Shown: positions 1 through 8,871 of the stretch, in pieces | Layout of the letters: each line of letters begins with the position of its first letter | Numbering within the stretch: position 1 is the first letter of the stretch | Source: Bacillota bacterium | GTDB taxonomy: Bacteria; Bacillota; Bacilli; Bacillales_A; Planococcaceae | NCBI GenBank assembly: GCA_023405135.1 | Contig: JAEXYZ010000046.1 | Coordinates: forward strand, 8,224 to 72,223 | Direction of reading: 5' to 3' | Length of the DNA: 64,000 bases | Program-made: the position numbers and the translations under genes | The notes under the pieces: generated by a model | Told to the model about the DNA's origin: nothing | Database searches by the model: none | The model's input: the letters and a program-made list of their open reading frames with translations, nothing else

Positions 1-687
1 ATTACTCTTCATAACTTTAATTATCTTTTATATGATTACGATAAAGTAGCTTCTGCATTACTGAACAGTTTAAAGCTTGCAGGTCTAACTACGATTATAT
101 GTCTTATAGTTGGAACGCTTGTTGCTTATTTTAGAATTCGCAAACCGTCCTTTTTAACAAAAATGTTAGAAGTTTCGATAAGTATTCCTTATACGTTACC
201 AGGAATGGTGTTAGCTTTAGCGATGATTTTCGCATGGATGCAACCTATCCCCGGATGGAATCCTGGAATATATGGTTCAATATGGATTCTCTTAATTGCG
301 TATGTAACACGTTTTATGATTTTACAAGTACGTGGTAGTTCCTCTGCTTTTACACAAATTTCAGTAGATTTAGAGGAAGCTGCTCATATATCAGGTGCTA
401 ATACGTGGAATAAGTGGAGATATATTTTATTGCCCCTTATATTGCCTAGCGTTTTAAGTGGAAGTATTTTAGTGCTTTTAACAACATTAACTGAACTAAC
501 GATTTCCTCTCTCCTTTGGTCATCTGGTTCAGAAACAATAGGTGTTATCATTTTCAACTTTGAACAGGCTGGTTACACTACTTATTCAACTGCTTTTTCT
601 GTCATTACTCTTTTATTTATGGGCATTTTAGCTGCCCTTGTGTATAGCATTATTTATATTTGGCAAAGGAGTATAAAGGCTTCATGA
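1..687 (+). CDS. ABC importer permease, C-terminal part (cut by window edge)
   Basis: The reading frame is open from base 1, so the gene begins upstream of the window; an ATG at 163 is internal. The visible 228 residues are a hydrophobic permease with several membrane segments and the EAA-type loop that docks to the ATPase (around the segment DLEEAAHISGANTWNKWRY). This resembles the second half of FbpB-type iron(III) or phosphonate/thiamine-type permeases, which carry two permease modules in one chain. The stop codon overlaps the ATG of the next gene (ATGA at 684-687), so permease and ATPase are translationally coupled and form one importer. The binding protein would lie upstream, outside the window. 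The substrate cannot be read from this part; iron(III) is the best family guess. Confidence 0.8.
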   Translation: MTLHNFNYLLYDYDKVASALLNSLKLAGLTTIICLIVGTLVAYFRIRKPSFLTKMLEVSISIPYTLPGMVLALAMIFAWMQPIPGWNPGIYGSIWILLIAYVTRFMILQVRGSSSAFTQISVDLEEAAHISGANTWNKWRYILLPLILPSVLSGSILVLLTTLTELTISSLLWSSGSETIGVIIFNFEQAGYTTYSTAFSVITLLFMGILAALVYSIIYIWQRSIKAS

Positions 688-1718
688 AAACTGAACTTAT
701 ACAAATAAAAAAGCAATTTGGTTCTTTCCAGGCATTAAAGGGAATTGATTTAACGATTGAAGATGGTGAATTTGTTGCTATAGTTGGTCCATCAGGTTGC
801 GGAAAAACAACGTTGCTACGTTTACTCGCTGGCTTTGAGTCACCGAGCGATGGTCAACTATTAATGAATCATGAAATTGTTGCATCTAAAAATGGCTGTT
901 TACCTCCAGAAAGACGGAACATCGGACTTGTTTTCCAATCCTTTGCTTTATGGCCACATATGAAAGTAAAGGAACAAGTAATGTTTCCATTGAAGCATCA
1001 CCGCTTTGTCAAACCGGAAATTAAGAAAAATAGTGATGCTCGTGTAAATGAAATGTTAAATATTGTTGGTTTAAGTCATTTAGCGGATCGCATGCCAAGT
1101 GAATTGTCTGGTGGGCAAAAACAGCGTGTTGCCATAGCCCGTGCACTAAGCGCTTCCCCTTCATTACTTTTAATGGATGAACCTTTAAGTAGTCTTGATG
1201 CAAAGCTTCGAGTTGAGCTTCGAAATGAAATTCAATTAATTCATCAAAAAATAAAAACATCTATTGTTTATGTAACACATGATCAAAGTGAGGCATTAGC
1301 GATGGCTGATAAAATTGTCGTAATGAAAGATGGCTTAATTGAACAAGTTGGAACACCAGAGGAGATTTATTTCTATCCACAAACAGAATTTGTCGCTTCA
1401 TTTATTAGTAAGGCAAATTTAATCGAGGGCTATTGGAACGGAGATTATTTCACCCCTAGTCAAGCCCCATCAAGTCATTGGTATTACCCAAACATTGGTT
1501 ATTCTTTTAAGCAATCCGGGTTATGTCCAATCAGACCTGAACAATTACAATTATCAAAGGATGATAATGGGCTTTGCGGGGAAGTGAAAAATCTATTATT
1601 TCAAGGACGTGAAGTGTCTTGTATTGTGACAGTAGGTGGAAGGGAAATTCATTTCGTTACAGACATTCACTCTCATCTTAAAATTGGAGATCGAGTTACT
1701 TTAAATGTTATTAATTAA
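684..1718 (+). CDS. ABC importer ATP-binding protein, iron(III)/spermidine-type with TOBE tail
   Basis: The 344-residue nucleotide-binding subunit powers the permease upstream. Visible motifs are the Walker A GPSGCGKTT near residue 35, the Q-loop, signature LSGGQKQR, Walker B LLLMDEP and the switch His in YVTHD. The last ~100 residues form a TOBE-like regulatory extension (SGLCPIRPEQLQL) as in FbpC, PotA and CysA types. A TTG at 660 is in frame, but the ATG at 684 is the better start: it has an AAAGGAG about 12 bases upstream inside the permease gene and overlaps the permease stop. A terminator follows. Iron(III) import is inferred from family resemblance of the pair. Confidence 0.85.
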   Translation: MKTELIQIKKQFGSFQALKGIDLTIEDGEFVAIVGPSGCGKTTLLRLLAGFESPSDGQLLMNHEIVASKNGCLPPERRNIGLVFQSFALWPHMKVKEQVMFPLKHHRFVKPEIKKNSDARVNEMLNIVGLSHLADRMPSELSGGQKQRVAIARALSASPSLLLMDEPLSSLDAKLRVELRNEIQLIHQKIKTSIVYVTHDQSEALAMADKIVVMKDGLIEQVGTPEEIYFYPQTEFVASFISKANLIEGYWNGDYFTPSQAPSSHWYYPNIGYSFKQSGLCPIRPEQLQLSKDDNGLCGEVKNLLFQGREVSCIVTVGGREIHFVTDIHSHLKIGDRVTLNVIN

Positions 1719-1725
1719 AATTGAA

Positions 1726-1757
1726 AGGTCGGCTAACAATCTAAAGTTAACCGACCT
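1726..1757 (+). terminator. Rho-independent terminator after the ABC importer
   Basis: AGGTCGGCTAAC pairs with GTTAACCGACCT across an 8-base loop with one non-Watson-Crick position. The tail CTTCCTTTATAT is moderately T-rich. It lies just after the stop of the ATPase gene. Confidence 0.75.
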
Positions 1758-1854
1758 CTTCCTTTATATAAGCCTCGAATATTTCAGTGTATCATTAGCA
1801 CTTTCATTCCTTCATTTTAACAGGTTTCCCTACTCATATTAAATGATGAAAGCG

Positions 1855-2706
1855 TTAACCTTCATATCTTTCCACAATATCTTTAGCTAAATTATAAAAT
1901 GCATCATATTGACCATCATAGCCCCATTTTTGTTTAAATGTTGCATGTTGAATGGTGTAATCTGCTGCACTCGCCATTTGATTATCCTCTTTAAATATCG
2001 CATTAAACAATGGAACCTCGATTGCATTTAGTAATCTTTCAAAAGTATTTTTATGAATCTTTGAGTTTTCTTTGAACTTCGTTATTACAATACCTAAAGT
2101 TTCAATTTTCATATCCATATTTTTAGCAAACTCATTAATGCGATTTATTATTTGGGGAATGCCGTATGTAGAAAGAATATCAGGGATTGTAGGAATTATA
2201 TAGCCATTTGCAATGCGGAGACCGTTGAGAGTAATAATGCCAAGGTTGGGTGGACAGTCTATTAAAATATAATCGTAATTAAATTTAATAGGTCGAATTG
2301 CTTTTTTTAATATTTCAATTGGGTTATTCGTGTAAAATGGTCCCGTTGGCATTTTTGCTAAAACATCTTGAATATTAATAAGATCCAAACTTGATGGAAT
2401 TAAATCTAAGTTTTTAACCGAAGCAATGTTTGATACATTTTTTTGAAGTGTTTTTTCTAAAATAAATTTTGTATCGTCTGGTTCTAATGCCCCTTCAAAA
2501 AGCGTCGCTAATGTATACCCCTGTTCATTTAGTTTTTTCCAAGCTTGTTCGCCTATTAACATCGTAGTTGCATTCGTTTGTGGATCGAGGTCGATGAGTA
2601 AAACCTTCTTCTTAAATTCTGACGTTAACATTTCTGCAAGTCCAACAGTTGTTGTTGTCTTCGCTACACCTCCTTTAAGATTTATCGTTGGTATTACAAT
2701 TCCCAA
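1855..2706 (-). CDS. ParA/Soj/MinD-family ATPase, orphan
   Basis: The 283-residue protein carries the deviant Walker A motif KGGVAKTTT (residues 11-19), the Walker A' segment LLIDLDPQTNAT and the Walker B DYILIDCPPNLG. These define ParA-type P-loop ATPases that form ATP sandwiches and bind DNA non-specifically to position cargo. No ParB, no centromere-like iterons and no replication gene lie beside it, so it is not obviously part of a plasmid partition cassette. The start is a TTG at 2706: an in-frame stop lies two codons upstream and AAAGGGGTG is well placed before it. Such orphans position other cargo (chemoreceptor arrays, enzyme complexes) or are plasmid remnants; which applies here is unknown. 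Confidence 0.85.
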   Translation of the reverse strand: MGIVIPTINLKGGVAKTTTTVGLAEMLTSEFKKKVLLIDLDPQTNATTMLIGEQAWKKLNEQGYTLATLFEGALEPDDTKFILEKTLQKNVSNIASVKNLDLIPSSLDLINIQDVLAKMPTGPFYTNNPIEILKKAIRPIKFNYDYILIDCPPNLGIITLNGLRIANGYIIPTIPDILSTYGIPQIINRINEFAKNMDMKIETLGIVITKFKENSKIHKNTFERLLNAIEVPLFNAIFKEDNQMASAADYTIQHATFKQKWGYDGQYDAFYNLAKDIVERYEG

Positions 2707-2817
2707 ACATTACACCCCTTTCACCTTTAGCATGCCTTATCATAAAGTATGTTTAGTTTGACCTTAACATTATCAAATAATGAGTTTTTACATATTCACA
2801 CATAGCTCGTAAAAAAG

Positions 2818-2838
2818 AACATTTCTCGGGAAATAATT
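2818..2838. repeat. 21-bp dispersed repeat, copy 1
   Basis: The 21 bases here recur exactly at 26678-26698. The core TTTCTCGGGAAA is an imperfect dyad. Both copies sit in intergenic DNA. Origin and role are unknown. Confidence 0.5.
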
Positions 2839-2896
2839 TGGAAAATTGTATTAGAAAACGTCGAAACGTGTGGGGTGAAATTGCACAAAATTTTCA

Positions 2897-2952
2897 GAAT
2901 TGTTTGTGTACCTGGTACGCAAACTATTCTGAATTGTTTGTGTACCTGGTAC
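2897..2952. repeat. Two direct copies of a GTACCTGGTAC-containing repeat
   Basis: A 22-base unit starts at 2897 and again at 2931, 34 bases apart. Each copy contains GTACCTGGTAC, an odd-centred palindrome. In the first copy the dyad extends to about 21 bases (TTTGTGTACC / GGTACGCAAA, one mismatch). It lies between the end of allB and the start of parA. It could be an operator pair or a fragment of a dispersed repeat; no gene fits. Confidence 0.55.
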
Positions 2953-3015
2953 ATGAGAAAAATACATGAGAATACATGAGAAGAGACGAGTTTTCTGGAG
3001 GCTTTTGGGGTTGAT

Positions 3016-4311
3016 TCAAAATACTCGATTTCCTTTGCAGTATGTTGCAACAACTTGATAGTTGAATTTGTAATTTTCATATATCGACTCTTTGTGTTTA
3101 GCATACATGTTATCTTTCGTCACAACAAAAGATGTTTCTTCAACGATTGCAAAATCAGCATCAAAACCGATTGCTATATTCCCTTTATTCTCTATTCCAA
3201 AGCGAGCCGCTGGAGCTTGTGCTGTTAGTTTTGCAACAGCAGTTAACGGAAGCTGATAGTTCTTTGCTATTTCTAACATAGAAAGTAACGTAAATTGTCC
3301 TCCGCTAATTCCTCCCCATGCTTCAAAGAAATTAACTTTAGATAAGTCCTTTAATTCTGGTGAACAAGGAGAATGATCTGAAGTAATAAAATCAATTTTT
3401 CCTTCTACAACTAAATCTATCAACTTTTGTTGAACATTCGGATCTCGTAAAGGAGGAGCACATTTTGCGAAAACCCCATGTGTCTCGAATGCTTCATCAT
3501 TAAATAATAAATAGTGTGCACATGTTTCAAGTGACACATCAAGCCCTCGATTCTTCGCTTCATTTATAATATACACAGCCTCAGGACTACTAATATGAAC
3601 AAAATGCAAAGCACAACCTGTAACTTCAGCATAAGCAAGTGCTCGTTGTACCGCTTCTACTTCAGCAGCAATCGGCCGAGTTTCACAGTAATCTTTTGGC
3701 TCAAGTTTCCCATCCATAATCTTTTGCTTGGCAAGAAAAGACGTCATTTCATCACTTTCTGCATGCAGGGCTAAAATTTTTCCAAGACGATTAATCTCCT
3801 TCATACCCGAAAGAAGCGCCATATTGTCTACTGACTGAAAAGGCTCAAATCCAGAGTTTGAAATAAATGCTTTAAACCCAATTACACCACGCTCAGCTAA
3901 ACCTTCTAATTCATTAATATTTTCCGGAACTAAGCCACCCCAAAAACGATAATCAATGATAGATTTTTCGGCTGATAATTCCTCTTTCAATTGTAAAGAC
4001 TGTACATCTATTGTTGGTGGATTACTATTAAGAGGCATGTCGAAATATAAAGTTGCACCTCCTGCAGCAAGCATTTTTGATCCTGTTTCAATCCCTTCCC
4101 ACTCCACATTTCCTGGTTCATTAAAGTGGACGTGGGCATCAATTGCTCCAGGCAGCACAATTTTGTTGTACAATTCAACAGTTGGTGCTCCCTCACTTTC
4201 AATATTTGGAGCAATTTTAACAATTACTCCATCCTTCACGGCGATATCACATATCGTAACTTGATGAGGCTCTACTACTGTTCCACCTTTTAATAGTAAA
4301 TCAAAGCTCAT
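3016..4311 (-). CDS. allB: Allantoinase (cyclic amidohydrolase)
   Basis: The enzyme hydrolyses the hydantoin ring of allantoin to allantoate in the cytoplasm. The 431-residue protein has the amidohydrolase metal motif DAHVHFNEPG (His60, His62), an internal lysine candidate for metal bridging in GVIGFKAFIS, and later His and Asp ligands in ALHAES and TSDHSP. NEPG after HVHF and the GLVPEN segment favour allantoinase over dihydroorotase. Length matches the family. It is the last gene of a leftward operon allC-pucG-allB, with only three bases between it and the pucG stop. B. subtilis calls its counterpart pucH. Confident for the family and strongly supported by context. Confidence 0.93.
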   Translation of the reverse strand: MSFDLLLKGGTVVEPHQVTICDIAVKDGVIVKIAPNIESEGAPTVELYNKIVLPGAIDAHVHFNEPGNVEWEGIETGSKMLAAGGATLYFDMPLNSNPPTIDVQSLQLKEELSAEKSIIDYRFWGGLVPENINELEGLAERGVIGFKAFISNSGFEPFQSVDNMALLSGMKEINRLGKILALHAESDEMTSFLAKQKIMDGKLEPKDYCETRPIAAEVEAVQRALAYAEVTGCALHFVHISSPEAVYIINEAKNRGLDVSLETCAHYLLFNDEAFETHGVFAKCAPPLRDPNVQQKLIDLVVEGKIDFITSDHSPCSPELKDLSKVNFFEAWGGISGGQFTLLSMLEIAKNYQLPLTAVAKLTAQAPAARFGIENKGNIAIGFDADFAIVEETSFVVTKDNMYAKHKESIYENYKFNYQVVATYCKGNRVF

Positions 4312-4314
4312 ACT

Positions 4315-5565
4315 TTACCCCTCCTTAACCGCAATGAAGGAAGGTGCCCCGTAGTAATCTAATGCTGCCTGTACCCCTTCTCCACGGTTTGGTTCAAAAC
4401 CATTACGAATAAGAGCTGCCTCTAAAGCCTGCAAAACTGCTAATACATTTTCTTTCCGACAACTGAAACCCATCGTACCAATGCGCCAAATTTTTCCTTG
4501 GAGCGGTCCAAACGAAGAAGCAATTTCTACACCAAACTGCTCTAACATCATTTTTCTTACACTATCACCGTCAACCCCTTCTGGAATTGAGATACACGTA
4601 ACAGTTGGTAGTTTACAAGATTTATGGCCAAAAATTATAAGCCCCATTGCTTCAAGACCTTTTATAAGTGCACCTTCATGGTAGCTATGACGTTCAAATC
4701 GTTCATTTAACCCTTCCTCTAAAACAATCCTTAAACCTTCACGCAGTGCATAAAGCATTGATGTTGCTTCTGTATGATGATTTAAACGTCGAGGACCCCA
4801 ATAATCTTGGAGCATTGCTAAATCAAAATAGTTGCTTCGAATCATGTTCGTTCTTTTTTCTGCAAATTCTTCAGCTGTTGCAATGCCATATTCAACTTTT
4901 TTCCGTTTTTGAATAACTTCTTCAATACGATCGTTATACGTAATTGGCGCCATACCTGATGGAACAGATAAACATTTTTGAGTACCTCCAATGATTCCAT
5001 CAATACACCATTCATCTACTGGGATATTTACTCCACCAATAGAAGCAACAGCGTCCACTATAAGTAAAACATCTTGCTCTCGACATGCTTTTCCGATTTT
5101 ATCTAATGGTTGCATACATCCTGTAGACGTTTCACCATGAACAACCGCCACTACTTTCGGCTGTATTTCTTTCATTTTCTTTATAATATCTTGTTGGTCA
5201 AACACTTGCCCCCATTCACTTTCCATTGTGTGAACCTCGGCACCATAACGCTCACAAATTTCAACTAAAAGATGACCGAAACGACCGAATATCGGTACTA
5301 ACACTTTGTCGCCTTGTTCAATACAACTCGCTAATAGTACTTCATTGCCTGAACGAGAAGTGCCATCGATTGGGAATGCCCATTGATTTTTTGTTTGAAA
5401 CAACTGTCGGAGCATTTCCATTACTTCATTCATTATATTTGTAAACGCTGGATCAAATTGACCTAAAATTGGAGTACTCATTGCCTGTAATACGCGAGGA
5501 TCTACTTCTACAGGACCGGGTGTCATGATAGTTCTTATAGGGGTTTGTAATTGTTTATAGTTCAT
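4315..5565 (-). CDS. pucG: (S)-ureidoglycine--glyoxylate aminotransferase
   Basis: This PLP-dependent class V aminotransferase moves the amino group of ureidoglycine, the product of allantoate amidohydrolase, to glyoxylate, giving glycine and oxalurate. The 416 residues include the PLP-phosphate region DGTSRSGNE (near 68), the pyridine-binding Asp171 in LLIVDAVAS, and the Schiff-base Lys197 in GGTQKCLSVPSG. Related alanine-glyoxylate aminotransferases have the same fold, but the position between allC and allB fixes the role as PucG. Start ATG 5565 has a GGAGTGG-type ribosome site about 8 bases upstream. Closely spaced with both neighbours, so co-transcribed. Confidence 0.92.
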   Translation of the reverse strand: MNYKQLQTPIRTIMTPGPVEVDPRVLQAMSTPILGQFDPAFTNIMNEVMEMLRQLFQTKNQWAFPIDGTSRSGNEVLLASCIEQGDKVLVPIFGRFGHLLVEICERYGAEVHTMESEWGQVFDQQDIIKKMKEIQPKVVAVVHGETSTGCMQPLDKIGKACREQDVLLIVDAVASIGGVNIPVDEWCIDGIIGGTQKCLSVPSGMAPITYNDRIEEVIQKRKKVEYGIATAEEFAEKRTNMIRSNYFDLAMLQDYWGPRRLNHHTEATSMLYALREGLRIVLEEGLNERFERHSYHEGALIKGLEAMGLIIFGHKSCKLPTVTCISIPEGVDGDSVRKMMLEQFGVEIASSFGPLQGKIWRIGTMGFSCRKENVLAVLQALEAALIRNGFEPNRGEGVQAALDYYGAPSFIAVKEG

Positions 5566-5578
5566 CTTATTCCACTCC

Positions 5579-6820
5579 TTAATAAGCTAATCGATATAAA
5601 TAATCCATTAAAACAGATACGCCATTTTCTAAATGCTCTGGACTTGTATATTCAAGCGGAGAATGACTAATTCCATTTTTACTCGGTACGAATAACAATG
5701 TTGTCGGTAAATGCTGACCAAACACTTGTGCATCATGACCAGCACCACTAACCATCGTTGCATATTTCACCCCTTTTGCAGCGAGCTTTTCCTTCATCGC
5801 ATCATGTAAGACTACATCTAACGCTACAGGATCAATATCTGTCCACTTATCAATAGCAACTTGAATACCACTTTCTTTTGCTATTGAGCGTACAAGTTGC
5901 ATTGCGTAGTCACAATATTGCTCTAAAACCTGTGATTCGTGGTGACGAACATCTAAAGTAAATTGAACATTGCCAGCAATAACGTTCGGTACATTTGGTT
6001 TTGCAACAATTTGCCCTGTCGTCACCCGCAATGAGGAGGATGTTTTTTTAGCCAATGTTGTCAGCTGACTTATAGCATTAGCTGCACAGACCATCGCATC
6101 CTTTCGTTCTGTCATTGGAGTTGTACCAGCATGATTACTTTGACCGTTTAAAAAAATTGTAAATCGCTTTTGACCAACAATATGACTAACAAGCCCAATA
6201 TCTAAACAATTACTTTCAAGCACTGCCCCTTGCTCAATATGGATTTCGACAAAATGTTTAATATCCGAACGTTTTTTTGACTTATAAGCGCTTATTGGAA
6301 ACCCAGCCTCTTCCATTGCTTTAATAAAAGGTATACCTTCTTTATCAGTAGTTGCCTCCACTGTTTTTAATGAATAATCAGCCATCACATTTTTCGAACC
6401 CCAATAAGTAAGTGGAAAACGACTTCCCTCTTCTTCACATAACGAAACGACTTCAATCGTTTTCTTAGGTTGACCATACCTTTCTACTAAACGCTTCACA
6501 GCAAGATAGCTTGCAAGAATTCCATAGGCACCATCATATTTGCCCCCTTGCACAACAGTATCAATATGCGAACCAGTTAATATTACGGAATCAGTTTCTT
6601 GAGTACCTTCTACTCTACCAAATAAATTCCCTACTCCATCAAAATAAACCTGCATTCCACTTTCTATCATTTTTTGCTTCAGAGCCTGCTGTGCTAACAG
6701 CCACTCTTTTGAATATATCAGCCTGGTCACACCACCATCATTTGTTGCGCCAAACGTTGCAAGCCAATCCACTAATTTTTGAATTTCATTTACACTAATT
6801 GTTGCATGAATCTCCCTCAT
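5579..6820 (-). CDS. allC: Allantoate amidohydrolase
   Basis: This M20-family dinuclear metal amidase splits allantoate to ureidoglycine, ammonia and CO2. The metal-site motifs are GSHIDTV, the EEEGSRFP segment and HIEQG, and a dimerisation domain sits in the middle. An open frame continues to an ATG at 6892, but that start has no ribosome site. The ATG at 6820 is preceded by GAAAGGTGAT at ideal spacing and gives 413 residues, the usual family length, so I chose it. It is the first gene of the leftward allantoin operon and faces the pucR gene across about 220 bases. B. subtilis calls it pucF. Confidence 0.92.
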   Translation of the reverse strand: MREIHATISVNEIQKLVDWLATFGATNDGGVTRLIYSKEWLLAQQALKQKMIESGMQVYFDGVGNLFGRVEGTQETDSVILTGSHIDTVVQGGKYDGAYGILASYLAVKRLVERYGQPKKTIEVVSLCEEEGSRFPLTYWGSKNVMADYSLKTVEATTDKEGIPFIKAMEEAGFPISAYKSKKRSDIKHFVEIHIEQGAVLESNCLDIGLVSHIVGQKRFTIFLNGQSNHAGTTPMTERKDAMVCAANAISQLTTLAKKTSSSLRVTTGQIVAKPNVPNVIAGNVQFTLDVRHHESQVLEQYCDYAMQLVRSIAKESGIQVAIDKWTDIDPVALDVVLHDAMKEKLAAKGVKYATMVSGAGHDAQVFGQHLPTTLLFVPSKNGISHSPLEYTSPEHLENGVSVLMDYLYRLAY

Positions 6821-7039
6821 AGGTGACATCACCTTTCTTTTATCTACGGTAGTACTATTGTAAAAAAAAGGAGTGTTGTACATCATTAGCAATTATGTTA
6901 AAAATTTTTTTGATTTTAGTTAATGTACACAAAAAGGAATATTTTTCACTGTTTTTATGTAAGTTTTTATAACACACTGTTTTTTTCAACCTATTTTATG
7001 ATAGATTTTATTACATACAACGAAAAAGGAGGTCCTCTT
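6821..7039. promoter_or_regulatory. Divergent control region allC / pucR with a TGTACAT dyad
   Basis: This 219-base gap separates the leftward allantoin operon from the rightward pucR gene. TGTACAT (6877-6883) is repeated as ATGTACA (6923-6929), an inverted pair 39 bases apart that PucR could bridge. The dyad is seen; its use as a PucR operator is inference. The GTG of pucR has AAAGGAGG at 7026-7033. Confidence 0.45.
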
Positions 7040-8659
7040 GTGAATATTCTACAAATGTTATCCCAAAAAGAATTAGCACCGATTACTTTAGTCGCTGGAG
7101 AAACAAGTAAATATCGTCAAATCAATTCAATTACAATGATGGATGCACCAGACATCATCCCTTACTTACGGCAAAACGAGCTAATCATTACAACAGCGTA
7201 TCATTTACAGAATAATCACAACTTCTTCCAAGAACTCATTCATGAAATGGCTGCAACAGGTTGTGCTGGAATTGCTATTAAGAAAAATCGTTTTTTGCAC
7301 GAAATTCCACAAGACATTTTGCAACTAGCCGATCAACTTCACGTTCCATTCATAGAATTACCAGAGCATCTATCATTAGGACAAATTAATTTTTTAATGA
7401 CAGAAAAAATACTACAAAGTGAAGCATCTCTTTTAACACATGCAATGGATATTCATCGTCAATTCACTTTATTAATATTAAACGGTCAAGGAATTCCTAG
7501 ACTCGTTCGACAATTATCCTCTCTGATTGGTAGAGAGGTTCAATTAATCAGCCCTTTTTTACGCCCGATGTATTCTGCTCAACAGCATGTTCCAGCCTTA
7601 AATACAATTCAAAAAATGTCTAGTAACGGCTTCCAATACCCTGTTACTTTAAACAAACCTTGGACATTTTCATTATTACAAGACCTTGAAGCTTACACTT
7701 TATATCCGATTAATATCAATACCGAAAAATACTGCTATTTAATGATCAAAGGATTTATCGATGAACAAGAGATTATTACTCGTTTAACGATTGATCAGGC
7801 GATTAATGTACTTTCTTTTGCAATCATGCAGGAACAGGCACTTCAACGGCAAAAGCGAAATATACGAAATCAGCATTTCCGTGACTTTTTAGAAAACGAA
7901 GGTCATTCAACCATTGTTTTAAAAGCTATGTCCCAAGAACTTTCATTGCCATATCAACAAGTATATTTATGTATCATTGGGCATGTAACGACAAAAACCC
8001 CTTCGTATACGTTCCAACCAAATTTTACAATTGAACAAATTCATAAATTTTGTGAGGAAGCACTTCAAGCTACACGTATTCCGATTCATTCTTTCACATT
8101 AAACAACGAACTAATTTTTTTATACGAACTACACGATACAAACAGTGATTACACGTTATTTTTAACAGAACTATTTACAGAACTTGAAGGGTCTATTCAC
8201 CAATACTTTGACTTGCATATGATTTTTGGTGTTAGCAATCAAACACACAATTTTTCCGAAATACAACGAGCATATAAGGAAGCCCAAAGCACTGTTGTAA
8301 CGTTACGCAGTAGAAATCGAATAATTTCCTTTTATAAAAAGAAAGAAATTAACGAGTTATTACAAATGATTCCACAAACAGATTTAATGAATTATCAGCG
8401 CATGGTGTTTAAGGCCTTTTCTTCTTTACCTGAGGATGAACAAATAATTTTATTTGAAACATTAAACGAGTATTTGGAATGCCACTGTCAAATTTCAGAA
8501 ACTGCAAAACGACTTTATGTACATCGAAACACTGTAATATATCGTATTGAAAAGTGCGGGAATTTATTGCAGAAAGACTTGAAGGATCCAGAAGTAACAC
8601 TCCAGCTTCGATTAGCGCTTCGGATTCGAAACCATTTAATCATTGAGCAGCATGCATAA
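7040..8659 (+). CDS. pucR: PucR-family transcriptional regulator of purine catabolism
   Basis: The 539-residue regulator has an N-terminal PucR domain (about residues 1-125), a GGDEF-like middle section and a C-terminal helix-turn-helix of the HTH_30 type (SETAKRLYVHRNTVIYRIEK near the end). In B. subtilis, PucR senses purine breakdown products such as allantoin and activates the puc genes. The frame is open back to 6923, but the GTG at 7040 sits 6-7 bases after a near-perfect AAAGGAGG, and the resulting N-terminus (NILQMLSQKELAPI) matches the family, so this is the likely start. It lies between the two halves of the purine block, so it probably controls both directions. Confidence 0.88.
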   Translation: MNILQMLSQKELAPITLVAGETSKYRQINSITMMDAPDIIPYLRQNELIITTAYHLQNNHNFFQELIHEMAATGCAGIAIKKNRFLHEIPQDILQLADQLHVPFIELPEHLSLGQINFLMTEKILQSEASLLTHAMDIHRQFTLLILNGQGIPRLVRQLSSLIGREVQLISPFLRPMYSAQQHVPALNTIQKMSSNGFQYPVTLNKPWTFSLLQDLEAYTLYPININTEKYCYLMIKGFIDEQEIITRLTIDQAINVLSFAIMQEQALQRQKRNIRNQHFRDFLENEGHSTIVLKAMSQELSLPYQQVYLCIIGHVTTKTPSYTFQPNFTIEQIHKFCEEALQATRIPIHSFTLNNELIFLYELHDTNSDYTLFLTELFTELEGSIHQYFDLHMIFGVSNQTHNFSEIQRAYKEAQSTVVTLRSRNRIISFYKKKEINELLQMIPQTDLMNYQRMVFKAFSSLPEDEQIILFETLNEYLECHCQISETAKRLYVHRNTVIYRIEKCGNLLQKDLKDPEVTLQLRLALRIRNHLIIEQHA

Positions 8660-8796
8660 CGTTCAGTTACTTTACCTAAATGGTTTTAAATAAATTAGCC
8701 ACTTCAACTAAAGACAATTGACTGAATATTTTTTATTATGTAATAACTACTCACATTAAAAGTCGCTTTATCTTACGGAATCTTGGAGGGTTTATT

Positions 8797-8871
8797 ATGA
8801 ATGAACATATAAGCGCATCTAAAAAAGAAAAAATGTTAGAGACTTCTCTCGTTTCACAAGGAGGTAATTAA
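8797..8871 (+). CDS. 24-residue leader-like peptide upstream of uraD
   Basis: ATG 8797 follows a good TTGGAGGG ribosome site and encodes 24 residues ending in SLVSQGGN, then TAA at 8869-8871. The stop overlaps the ATG of uraD by one base, and the peptide gene covers uraD's own AAGGAGG. Translation of the peptide would therefore pass ribosomes to uraD. It could be a coupling or attenuation leader, or the surviving start of a deleted gene. No known family is recognised. Confidence 0.45.
   Translation: MNEHISASKKEKMLETSLVSQGGN

Noticed and set aside
660..683. TTG start at 660 for the first ATPase gene
   Set aside because: ATG 684 overlaps the permease stop and has AAAGGAG at suitable distance.
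1855..2706. Plasmid partition locus
   Set aside because: Only ParA is present; no ParB, parS-like iterons or replication gene.
2796..3104. Open frame of 102 residues overlapping the end of allB
   Set aside because: It overlaps a confident gene in another frame and covers the direct repeat; no ribosome site or family.
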